From positions 1-46,000 of the forward strand of contig CAIIXF020000039.1 of NCBI GenBank assembly GCA_903813345.2: a stretch of DNA of 46,000 nucleotides, written 5' to 3'. The DNA comes from Owenia fusiformis. Taxonomy: Eukaryota > Annelida > Polychaeta > Sabellida > Oweniidae. Shown here piece by piece: positions 1-12,500 of this stretch. The position numbers were made by a program, and so were the translations under genes. The number at the start of each line of letters is the position of its first letter. Position 1 is the stretch's first letter. Below the pieces are notes generated by a model. The model saw nothing but the letters and a program-made list of their open reading frames with translations. It did no database searches and was not told the origin of the DNA.

Positions 1-503
1 GAACTTAAATGCTGAAGGGGTTGGTATACATGTTAGATGGATAATTGGGAATTGCTTCCTTATGGCTCGTGTGCATTATCTCACGAGGTCCATCTCACGA
101 ATACTCTGTTACTGGCAGGCAGGCGTTCTTTTGTGCTGTTGAGACAAGGGGCTAAAAGAGCTAAAAGCTGAGAAAAGGTTCTTAAATTAACGTGTCATAT
201 CAATTCGTCATTTTTTATCATGTCTCATGAAATGTGTAATGTTCTAAGGTAACTAGTTATTGAGTCTCTGAATTTCATAATGTTCCTGAGTATTTTTCCA
301 ATTGCTAGCCGTTTCTTGATGTTATTTGTTTGATCTATAATATGTTACTGTTTGTCATCAAGCCATTTCTATATCAGGATATCAGAGGCATGGGTGTATA
401 GGGGAATATTTAGAATGTTTTTTTTTTCATACATAAATGTTCATCCGAATCTATACATATTTATTTGATGATTCCTATATTTGAAATCTTTGTTCATTTG
501 CAG
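1..503. other. Intron or upstream sequence before the first visible array exon
   Basis: No exon of the array is intact here. A decayed tail of an array exon is visible at about 381-392 (ATCAGAGGCA then TGG), followed by GTGTATAGGGGAATATTTAGAATG-like sequence matching the usual donor and 5' intron start of the array. The sequence from about 440 to 503 matches the 3' half of array introns and ends in the acceptor of E1 (TTTGCAG). The first 360 bases match nothing else in the window that I can see. Confidence 0.6.
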
Positions 504-599
504 GCTTTGGATCTTTCCTCTAAGTTGAAATCGTTACAGGATGAGCTTGCCATTGCAAAGAGTAATCTAACTGAAGAAAAGCAGAGGTCAGAGGCAGAG
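504..599 (+). CDS. Array exon E1 (32-aa coiled-coil repeat)
   Basis: Acceptor TTTGCAG and donor GTATGTAG are intact. Relative to the consensus it has D3, V8L, M17I, N19K and N20S. Ser20 and Lys19 are unique to this copy. Confidence 0.85.
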
Positions 600-3500
600 G
601 TATGTAGGGACATATTTTTGAATTAATTTTCATGTATTGCCATTTGAACCTATGGATATTCGTTTGATTTCTATAAGTACAATTTGTTTTGAATGTCAGG
701 CTCTGAATCTTTCTTCCACGGTGAAATCTTTACACGAGGAGCTGACCATTGCAAATAATAACCTGGGAGAAGAAAAGCAGAGGTCCGAGGCAGAGGTATG
801 TAGGGAAATATTTTAGAATTCATTTTCATGGTATATAAATTTTGCCATATGAACCTATGCATATTTGTTTGGTTTCTATTTGTAAAATTTGTTTTGAATT
901 CCAGGCTCTGAATCTTTCTTCCAAGGTGAAATCTCTACAAGATGAGCTGGCAATGACAAATAATAACCTGACAGAAGAAAAGAAGAGATCAGAGGCAGAG
1001 GTATGTAGGAAAAAATTAGAATGTTTTTTCATATTTAAATGTTACCATTTGAGCTTAAACACATTCCTTTAATTTTTGTATTTCAATTTCTTTTAGGCTC
1101 TAGATCTTTCTTTCAAGTTGAAATCATTACAGGATGAGCTGGCAATGGCAAATAATAACCATATGGAAGAAAAGCAAAAATCAGAGGCAGAGGTATGTAG
1201 GGATATATTTAAAAGTTTTTTCATGAATAAATGTTACCTTTGAGCTTAAACACATTCCTTTAATTTTTGTATTTCAAATATGTTTTCAGACTCTAGAATT
1301 TTCCTCCAAGGTGAAATCATTACAGGATGAGCTGGCAATGGCAAATAATAACCTGACAGAAGAAAAGCAGAGATCAGAGGCAGAGGTATATAGGGAAATA
1401 TATTAGAATGTATTTTTTCATACATATATTAATCTTGCCATTTAAACCTTTAAACATTCATATGATTTCCTTAATTCAAATCATTTTTAAATCACAGGCT
1501 CTAGATTTTTCTTCCAAGATGAAATCTTTTTTCTGGATTGCAGGCTCTGGATCTTTCCTCCAAGGTGAAATCTCTACAGCATGAGCTGGTGATGGCAAAT
1601 ATTAACCTGACAGAAGAAAATCAGAGATCAGAGGCAGAGGTTTGTAGGGAAATATGTTACAATGTCTTTTTTCATACATATATAAATAAATCTTGTCATT
1701 TAAACCTTTAAACATTAATATTATTTTCTCATTTTAAATCTTTTTTGAATTGCAGGCTCTGGATCTTTCTTCCAAGGTGAAATCTCAAATGCATATTTGT
1801 TTGATTTCTATATGTAAAGGACGATTCTCGGTTTGGAGAACGAAGTTCATCAATCTAAATGAGCATTATCCCTGCTTCGGACAAATTTGATTTCTTTACA
1901 TAATATAGATTTGAATGTTTTCTTTTGAATAGTCATAATTTAATTTGGGTTATATTTCTAGATTTTTCGCAAAAAAATATTAGCGCAGTACACTGATGAA
2001 CTTCTTTCCCCAAATCAAGACTTGTATTTTATTGAATCGGTCAAATTGAGCGTTATCCCTGCTTCAGACCAATTTGTTATTTTTACATCTTGTAGATTTA
2101 AATGTCCTCTTTTGAATATTCATAGTTTAATTTGGGTAATATTTCTATATTTTTTCTTGAAAAAATTATTAGCCCAGGAGACTGTTCTCCAAACCGAGAA
2201 TCGTCCTTTTGTTTTGAATTTCAGGCTCTGAATCTTTCTTCCAAGGTTAACTCTCTACAGGATGAGCTGACAATGGCAAATAATAACCTGACAGAAGAAA
2301 AGCGGAGATCAGAGACAGGGGTATGAAGGGAAACATTTAGAATTTTTTTCAAATATAAATTTTACCATTTGAGCTTAAACAAAAATATCTTTGTTTTTTG
2401 TATTTCAAATATTTGATGAACTGGCAATGGCAAATAATAACCGAATCTCTGCATATTCATTTGATGATTCCTATATTTCAAATCTGTGTTCATTTGCAGG
2501 CTCTGAATCTTTCTTCCAAGGTGAAATCTCTACAGGATGAGCTGGCAATGGCAAATACTAACCTGACAGAAGAAAAGCAGAGATCAGAGGCAGAGGTATG
2601 TGGGGAGATACTGTATGTTTGAATGTCTTTTTCATACATTTATAAATCTTGCCATTTGAACCTTTAAACATTCAAATGATTTCTGTATTTCAAATCTTTT
2701 TCTGAATTGCAGGCTCTAGATCTTTCTTCCAAGGTGAAATCTCTACGGGATGAGCTGGCAATTGGAAATAATAACCTGACAGAAGAAAAGAAGAGATCAG
2801 AGGCAGAGGTATGTAGGGAAACATTTAGAAGTTTTTATTATATATAAATGCTACCACAACTTATTGATATGCTTAACTTATCCATTTTGAAACTTACTTG
2901 CAACGTTTCGATAGGCTACGTCTATCTTCATCAGGCACTTTATGGCTACTGGTTGTTAGTTTGCCGCGCCACCCCTCCAAGGGCGATTGACGGCTGGGGA
3001 TTAAGGATGTTAGCTGGTTTGGATATTAACACCTTATCCCAAAGTGGGCTGAGTTCAGGGTTGCCCTTGTCTCTGTTGATGTTGGAGTTTTATCATACAA
3101 ATATAAATCTTGCCATTTAAACCTTTAAACATCAAATCTTTTTTTCTGAATTGCAGGCTTTGGATCTTTCTTCCAAGGTGAAATCTCTACAGGAACAGCT
3201 GGCGATGGCAAATAAAAACCTGACAGAAGAAAAGCAGAGATCAAAGGCAGGAAATATGTTAGAATGTCTTTTTTCATACATATATAAATCTTGCCATTTA
3301 AACCTTTAAACATTTATATAATTTCCTTATTTCAAATATTTTTTGAATTGCAGGCTCTGGATCTTTCTTCCAAGGTGAAATCTCAAATGCATATTTGTTT
3401 GATTTCCATATGGTTTTTTTTTGAATTTCAGGAAGTAAGAAAATAGTCAAGAATGATTTTTTATCTACCAGTATTAATGTTGCCATATGAGCCTTTACAC

Positions 3501-6500
3501 TTTCATATGATTTCCTTATTTCAAATCTTTTTTGAATTTCAGGCTCTGAATCTTTCTTCCAAGGTGAAATCTCTACAGGATGAGCTGGCTATGGCAAATA
3601 ATAACCTAATTGAAGAAAAGCAGAGGTCAGAGGCAGAGGTATGTAGGGGAATATTTAAGAATTCATTTTCATGATATATATAAATGTTTGCCATGTGAAC
3701 CTATGCATGTTTGTTTGGTTTCTATATGTAAAATTTATTTTGAATTTCAGGCTCTGAATCTTTCTTCTAAGGTGAACTCTCTCCAGGATCAGCTGGCCAT
3801 TGCAAATAATAACCTGACAGAAGAAAAACTGAGATCAGAGGCAGAGGTATGTAGGGAAATATTCAAGAATGATTTTCCATCTACTAGTATTAATGTTGCC
3901 ATATGAACCTTTACACATTCATATGATTTCAAATCTATTTTGAATTGCAGGCTCTGGATCTTTCTTCCAAGGTGAAATCTTTACAGGATGAGCTGGCAAT
4001 GGCAAATACTAAACTGGCAGAAGAAAATCAGAGATCAGAGGCAGAGGTATGTAGGGAAATATTTTAGAATTCATTTTCATTATATAAATTTTTGCCATGT
4101 GAACCTATGCATATTTGTTTGATATCTATATGTAAATTTTTTTGAATTTCAGGCTCTGAATCTTTCTTCTAAGCTGAAATCTTTCCAGGATGAGCTGGTA
4201 ATGGCAAATAATAATCTAACTGAAGAAAAGCAGAGATCAGAGGCAGAGGTATGTAGGGAAATATTCTAGAATGATTTTCCATCTACTAGTATTAATGTTG
4301 CCATATGAACCTTTACATATTCATATGATTTCAAATCTTTTTTGAATTGCAGGCTCTGGATCTTTCTTCCAAGGTGAAATCTCTACAGGATGAGCTGGCA
4401 ATGGCAAATACTAAACTGGCAGAAGAAAAGCAGAGATCAGAGGCAGAGGTATGTAGGGAAATATTCAAGAACGATTTTTCATATATTTATGTTGCCACTT
4501 GAACCTTTACACGTTCATCTGATTGATATGTTTCAAATCCACTTTGAATTGCTGACTCTGGATCTTTCTTCCAAGGTGAAATCTCTACAGGATGAGTTGG
4601 CAATTGCAAATAATAATCTAACTGAAGAAAAGCAGATATCAGAGGCAGAGGTATGTAGCGAAATATTTTAGAATTCATTTTCATAATATATAAATTTTGC
4701 CATTTGAACCTATGCACATTCGTTTGATTTCTATATTAAAAATTTGATTTGAATTTCATGCTCTGAATCTTTCTTCCAAGGTGAAATCTCTACAGGATGA
4801 GCTGACCATTGCAAATAATAACCTGACAGAAGAAAAACTGAGATCAGAGGCAGAGGTATGTAGGGAAATATTTTAGAATTAATTTTCATGGTATATAAAT
4901 TTTGCCATATGAACCTATGCATATTTGTTTGATTTGTATATAACAGGATCTTAAGAGGTTCTGGACAAATCATTTGATTCTGGACTTGTCATATTTTTTT
5001 TTCAACGAAATCACATCCAAGGGTTGAATTTTTATTAGCTATTTAGAGAGTGAGTCCTGCCTAGTATTAATTTCAATAAAAAAAGTTAAAATAGAACCCT
5101 ATTTGAGAGTCAATCTAATACTTACATTACATTGATAAATTAAGGCAAATCCTGAAATATTTTTAAAGTGCGTTTTTTAATGAAATATTATCAAGCAAGT
5201 ATTTAAATGAAACGGTCTTATTTAAATACAAATCATAACATGATATTTTTCATGAAACATTTTTCAATGAAATTCAATTGAAGGGTCAAGATAAAACGAG
5301 CTAATTTAGGTGAAAACCCTTACATGATGATGTGTTTTCATAACTTCTTTCATAAAATTCCATCAAGGGGTGAAGATAAAATGATCGAATTTAAGTGATT
5401 TAAGGATCACGAGAATATGTTTTCTTTGATATTTTCTATGAAATCCCATCCAATGGTCAAGGTAAAATTTTGATTTTGATTTTGATTTGGTCACGTGTTC
5501 GAAAGATCCATATAAGGCCCATAGAACCATATAGGAACGTCATTTTGAATGTCACGTGATAGATCCATATAAGGCTTTTAGAACCATTTATGGAAAGATG
5601 AGGGGAAGCCCCTGACACCTGTTTCACGATTTTTATGCACTTCATTATTGTACCGAAGTTTGCCGATTCGATTCGTCGTATTTCGGAATCCTGGTGACAA
5701 TTTTATACTCCATTGGAGTATTTTTGACCTACTTCTTATGACGGAAATTCCCGAACCTTGTTCGGATTAATCCGGATTTTCTGACCTACCTTATCTACCG
5801 AGATTTCACGAGTTAACATTCGTCTCATTCCGGAATCCTGGTGACAATTTTATACTCCATTGGAGTATTTTTGATCTACTTTTTCTGGATTTTGCCCTAC
5901 TTATTATATCTTGACATCAAGCAAATCAAAAGTTCGACATGAACGGGTCTCGATCAACTAACCTAGACTATGGAAGCCAGGCACGCTAACCATTAGGCCA
6001 ACGAGCTACCGATATGAAAGAACAAAAGTATTATATATTTATACCGAGCGTCAATTCAAAATGATCCTCACTTTTGTCTCCACTTAAATACGACTCGTCA
6101 GTTGTATCCAGAATAGTAGAACGCCTATGGCGCTAGTGAATAACCAAGTCCCAGGTGAGTGGTTCGTATCCCTCCGTGATATACTATTTTTGTTTTATTA
6201 AATACGACAGAAAGGAGCAAGGTGTAGGTTGAAAACAAGACGTTAGTTTGTTTCAAAACAGTTTGGAAACATTAATCTCTGATAATTTAAGGTTTTCCAC
6301 TCCTGAAGGGCCTCTAGATCTATAAAATTCAATAATCCACTCAGTAAAAATACGATTTCTCTGCAACCTGATGTCCAATCAAGATCATTCAAATATATAT
6401 GTGTTCCTGACACGTTTGGGCGTCCGGGAATAAAATTGCTTGTGAAAACTACAGGTATTTACAAAAGTGTTCCAGAGACCCTTATCTACTTGGCTAAGGT

Positions 6501-9500
6501 TTTATTTGAAGATACATTGCCTTATTAGCAGGTAGAGGGGCATACAGAACACAGAAGCAAATGCTATGTTGAAAATTTTCTATATTTCAATTTGAACCTG
6601 TGTTTACATGTCACGTAGGCCAGTGTTTTATATGGGGATTATATGTACTTTCCTTGTTTAAATGAACGTAAATCATTACATGAAATCTGCATTCTTCTGG
6701 GTTTAATCTGGGTTTGTATTGTCTTATTGGGGCTTTTCGACTTTAAAACAAACCCTACCTAAATGGATTGTGTCTCGGGAACGTTTTTGTAAATAGTTAT
6801 TATAAACAATTCTGAAAGAATATCACATATTTTTGTCTTCCCGATTTCAGTCATGAATTACGTCAATTTCTCGTGCAAACATTGGGTAGACGTTGTCATA
6901 ACCGGATGCCCGAACGTGTCAGGAACATATAGATACTCGAATGATGTTGATTGAACATCAGGGTTGAGAGAAATCGTAATTTTACTGAGTGGCTTCACGA
7001 AAAAATAAGCAGCACTTTAGGCCACCTAAATACAACTCGTCAGTTGTATCCAGTTGGAATCCCAGCGTAATGTTTTTAATTATATGGTTGTGCTTTGATT
7101 TTACGCTGAAAACATTTATAACTACGTCAACTTTATATTAAAACATTTATTATCTTTTCAGTTGTATTAAAATGTAAAATATGACATATGTCAGCGTATT
7201 GCTTTCTGGAGAACAGTCAAGGTTTAAATTTGGTACAATGAATCGGACACTCATGTAAATCGACATGGTTATAACATTGAACTCAATGCAGTAAATTAGT
7301 TATTTCTATGAATCACAGCGGGATTTGTTTCATTTTATATGATTGCCAACTCTGGCGGTTTTTTTGTAAATGCTTTTGACCGCTGTAAATGTGAAACTGA
7401 TACAGTATTATTCAATTGTTTTATGTCTTGGTCACATTTGCTCCGATTTTCACTACGGCGCTCGGCCGATTGAGTATTGTGTTCAGAAATGTATTCAATT
7501 TTGAACAAAATACTCGCAGCAAATGTGATCCAGGCATTACACAGCGGTATTTCGAACATACTATTGTTGCTTAACCACGACATAGCCAATTTTAAAATCA
7601 TACTCCTGATTTAAATCCAAGTAAACGATCAATGTCTAGGTATTTGGCGTTTGATGATACTATGGCCCTTGGCGAATTATGATTAGATGAACCGAGGTCA
7701 ACATTAATGTTTCTTGTACAAGGTCATCCCAAGGTCTAAGATAAATATTTAGGTATTTTACGTTTCAAGACCTTTGGACAAATTCGATTCAACGATGTAT
7801 TAAAGTTAAAATGTATACAGAGATAAAATAGGTTATCTCCTATCGTTTCCTTGTGTATACGTTTATGTCTCTGCGTAATAACGCAGATGCGAGCAGGTAG
7901 TTACCCATCTCACCACAAGGTGGCTCGTTCGGGTCAGATAGCATGGCGGGTATGGTAGAAAGTTCCCTTTAACTTCAAGTACATCTGTTTTCGTGGTTCA
8001 ATTTTCATATCACCCTTAAAATGTATCTAATAGCAATGCAATTAAAATATGTCCAGTGAACGAAAATGCAATACAAGAATAGATATTTCACTTTTTGTGA
8101 TTTTGTAACAATGGGGTTATTTTTTGTATATGTAACATGGTCATTTTCACATTTTATATTATTACTGTTCATATTAATCAATCCCTATTCATCTCAATAT
8201 AACAGGTCCCTAAGTAGGTTGTTTGCAGTTTTACTCTTTTAATACCATGTTCACTTTTCACCTTGAGTTATTCAACTATGCAAACTGTGTCATTTTTATA
8301 TATCTATTGTTCCCCTATATGGTCTTTCTCACTCACATGTAGCTGAGTTTGCATTGGGTGTTGGCTTGTCAGTAGTTGCTGTAAGAGTTCATGTTGTACA
8401 TTACAGAGCATTGTATTTTAAACATTGAAGTTTGAAATATACTATTTTATATATATTTTAATTTGAAGTTCGAGTTATTTTATTGCCACCCATGGGCCTT
8501 CCACACGCCCATTTACATATAACGCTTTGAAACAACTTTAAAAAGTGAGCAATGTCAGTGTTGTGATAATAGAGAAACCGTTATAAGTTGTTTCAAAAAC
8601 TTATACGTATACTTATAGTTTAAAGGGTCTTGTCGAACTCTGTACCAAGTGGGGCATAACTATTCCCGATATAGTCAAGCTTCATCATCAACTAGGGACT
8701 GCGAATACAATGTCCTTTGCTAGTGTCAATTATGAACACGATAAACTAAATTCTAGTTGACGGGTCCTTGTAGTGTACGATAAACAAGACCCTTTAAAGT
8801 GAATCACTACACGAACGAGTCGATCATTTCAAAGTTCTCATGAAATTATAAGGTCAATTTTTAAGTTTTTACGTATAAAAGGGCCTTTATACGCAGATTA
8901 TAAACTTACAGAGTTGGATCTCCGCATAGTATATGTGTGGACCTACTGACCAGAATGGCTTATTAAAATTTATCGGCTGAATAGGCATAGTATCCAATCA
9001 AATAGCTCGACTCATTCATTAGCTGAACTAATTCTCCCTTCGTTATTTCTACAAGGTGATTCAAAACGATCATCTACAAAAAATATATTTGAGAGTAGCC
9101 ATTGGCCCTTTTTATTACCGTCCTAGGAGATATTTCCCGACGAATTAGGAAATTATGAAACACCTTGTTTATTGGGTTTATAAGTATAAGTATTTGTATA
9201 AGTTTTTAAAAAACTTATAACGAAAATTCTCTAATAACACCCCTCATACCTATTCATTTCAGGTCGTGTAGACCATTGTTGCCTGATTTATAGCAAAAAC
9301 ATTGACTTTTGCACGTTGATGATGATGATGATGATGCGCCTTTTATAATAGATCTCATATCTTAGAAGCGTATCAGTTCAAAAAATACTAGAAGACCTTA
9401 CATATTTTGCCATGCACTGCGCCTATTCATTTGGCAATTCAGTTGTAAATTTTATCTTGAAAAAAATAAATCTTCCAAATTTGTTGAGTTTTCTTGCAGA

Positions 9501-12500
9501 AATCGCCTACCCCCCCCCCTCCATCCATTTTGTATGATCACAAGGCGTGATTTAAGCTGCTGATATTCTTCTTTAAACGAGTCGGATTTTCAAAATCTAT
9601 AAGTTGGACTCCCTTTATAGAAGCTTTGAACTGAATTTGCACTGCTTAATGCTGAAATTTTATTGTTTATCCATACATTTTAAGAAAAAATGTATAAAAA
9701 AAGATGTTAAAGCCAAATGTTGCCCTAAAAATTCAGAAAATGTAAAAAATTTCGAATTTTCTATGTACAGGCCTTGTTGCCCCTTTAAGAAGCTTAATAT
9801 GTAAATTATCTAATCAAACACTTCGTCCACCATTTTGAAACACTAATCAATCCAATCTGTGCTAGCGATTCATAGGGCGAGCCAGTGGGATATTTCCAGG
9901 GTTCGTACACACCTGGAAATGTCAGGGAAATTGACTTGATTTTCCAAGTGCTGGAAATGTCAGGTAATTTTAAAATTAGGTCAAAAGGGCCAAAGATGAC
10001 CGGGAATTTTGAAACGGTAGACATGTCAGGGAAATGTCAGGAAAATTTGTATCAGTGTTGAAAAAATAATGTTCCAGAGATTAATGTTTCCAAACTGTTT
10101 TGAAACAAACTAACGTCTTGTTTTCAACCTACTGCTCCTTTCTGTCGTATTTAATAAAACAAAAATAGTATATCACGGAGGGATACGAACCACTCACCTG
10201 GGACTTGGTTATTCACTAGCGCCATAGGCGTTCTACTATTCTGGATACAACTGACGAGTCGTATTTAAGTGGAGACAAAAGTGAGGATCATTTTGAATTG
10301 ACGCTCGGTATAAATATATAATACTTTTGTTCTTTCATATCGGTAGCTCGTTGGCCTAATGGTTAGCGTGCCTGGCTTCCATAGTCTAGGTTAGTTGATC
10401 GAGACCCGTTCATGTCGAACTTTTTGATTTGCTTGATGTCAAGATATAACACAAGACAAAATCGTATGGAATAACTTGCGATAAGCTAGTTATTAAGCTT
10501 GTTATTATGGTCTTACTAGTGGTTATTATTGAGTAATGGTACAGGTATTCGATATGGTATTGCAGCTTACACGTAAGTAATGGTACACGTATCCTTGGAT
10601 TTTAGGCCCGAATACCGAGGTTTATTTTTTTAATTATCGTGTATTATTATTTTGTGTTAATATTAGTTAACCATATAACTATTGGCATGATATGATAACC
10701 TTGTTATATTAATATAGCGCATAGGCGTAGCCAGGGGGATGCGATGTGTGCGATCGCACCCACCCCCTCCATAACCAATGAAAATAGAACCATTAGATAG
10801 AAGAAAAAAGTCTTAAAATGCTTTTTATTTGAAGCTTCTAGCTCGATTTTTAACGAAGTTGCACCAATTTTTGTAAAATTCAAAACAAATCTTCAAAAAC
10901 ATTTTTTATGCCACGATCGCACCCCCCCCCCTCCCCCCGACTGAAAGCTGGCTACGCCACTGTAACGTGTAATCAATACGCTACATTTTGTATTTTCAAT
11001 TTGTATACTAAAAACTGTTATTAATCCACAAATTTAGATGAAGACAAGATAAAAATTCGAATCAAGAATGAAAAGGTGTCTAAGTATATGATTCTTAAGG
11101 GTAATGCATATTTGAATTAAACAGAGGCGGGTTAATTTATATTGTGCTATGAATTACGCTATTATTCAAAATTGCAGCTAAGATGCCTGTTTTACGATAC
11201 CCTGCGTGCAGAGTCTAGTTAAACCACACTAAGACGAAGCACTCTTTTAAGAAGTGAAGTCAAATGAATGCAAAGGGTAGTTTCATGAAAAATATCACGG
11301 AAGATGTATTCTAGATATCAGTAGTATTCTCAGAAATTTATTATCCGAAACGGATAACATCTGGCCACTCAGACAAACAATCGCAGACATAGGCTAAGCT
11401 TGTTTATTTAACAGTCAGATTTGTTGACTTACCGATCCGTATTTCAATCTCCGGGAAGACGTTCTTTTCACTTTGTATTTGCGTGCAGTGTAATATAAGT
11501 TGATACTTTTGTTCAAAAATGTACTTTTAATGGCCATTTTATGCCTTTTATTTTCAAATTATGTTTTGTTTGGATGTCAGTGTGAAAAATCAAGAAACGT
11601 CAACTCCGACTTTAAATTGTTTTAAAATGTTGGTTAATCACTTATGGCAAATCACAAGGTTGATGATGTCAACGGACCATGATCGTGGAAGGCTATCAAA
11701 ATCAGGTGTATATCGCATAGAAAATAAATATAGCTAATTTTTCGCACTGATATGATGATGACTATTCTGGCGAATCGGGTAGATATTTCTCAGTTTTTTC
11801 CGGTAATAAAACTATTCATTTCTATCAATTTTACAAACGGGGTCCTTTGAATGCACATTAAAACTATAAAAGTATTTATTGAGCGTACATACTCGTTCTG
11901 TCATGTTACTTCATTTGCAAGTTGTCCACATATTAATCCGGCGTTTTGTTTAATCAAATTTCCCGCCCCTTGAGGTTTCCGACTGTAAAACTTAATATTT
12001 AATACTAACCAATGCATCAGTTAATATTTTCAGAATACAAATTTTCCATTTTTATTTCTCTGATAGATAAAGTCTCATTTTGAATCTGTTCGTGTATTAA
12101 AGAGTATGCTTTTATAATGCCGTGGTCACATTTGCTCAGATTTTCAGCACCGGCACCCGGCCGATGAGTATTTTGTTCAAAATTGTATTCAATTCTGAAC
12201 AAAATACTCAATCGGCCGGGCGCCGTAATGAAAATCGGAACAAATGTTACCAAGTCATAACTGATGAAAAATCAAATGAGAACATGAACATGGATAATAG
12301 GGGAACTATTACGCTGCGTGCATAGTCTAATTATAATCTACGAGAAGACGAAACTCTCATTAGAGAAGTGAAGTCGAACGAATGCAAAGGGTAGGGTACT
12401 ATAGAAGGGGATCATATAAAAGCACGATCTATTTCACAACCCCTTTAACTTTTGTTCTTCAACTGTTGCCCTTTGTGCATTTCAAAAATAAAATATCTTA

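Larger units (their letters stand above)
4942..6285 (+). repeat. Left arm of copy 1 (about 1.35-kb terminal inverted repeat)
   Basis: Matches the reverse complement of the joined right arm of copy 1 and of the right arms at about 37540-38893 and 43880-45228. It contains two CACGTG/CArG modules (5491-5583), two copies of a block with the 17-bp palindrome ATACTCCATTGGAGTAT (5705-5721 and 5852-5868, offset 147 bp), and a tRNA-like stretch (5935-6011). The inner border is about GGAAACATTAATCTCT at 6268-6283. Confidence 0.85.

Noticed and set aside
3421-3440. Three-base microexon GAA between an acceptor and GTAAGA
   Set aside because: Best explained as a deletion joining the acceptor of one array exon to a mutated donor region.
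504-4855. Regularly spaced near-identical units resembling a CRISPR array
   Set aside because: Units are 96 bp with open reading frames and GT/AG borders, and the spacers are themselves alike. This is an exon-intron array.
5457-5645. About 60-residue frame recurring in most arms (also 18415, 22922, 32802, 38136)
   Set aside because: It is a reading of the arm sequence; it includes the CArG modules and (GATTTT)n repeats, and changes length freely between copies.
9500-9530. C/G homopolymer runs as regulatory or G-quadruplex elements
   Set aside because: Run length differs between every copy (about 6 to 14), as expected from slippage; no set of four G-tracts is conserved.
10341-10417. Functional tRNA gene
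   Set aside because: Anticodon loop too long, weak T stem, no acceptor stem that pairs over 7 bp, and nine copies all confined to transposon arms.
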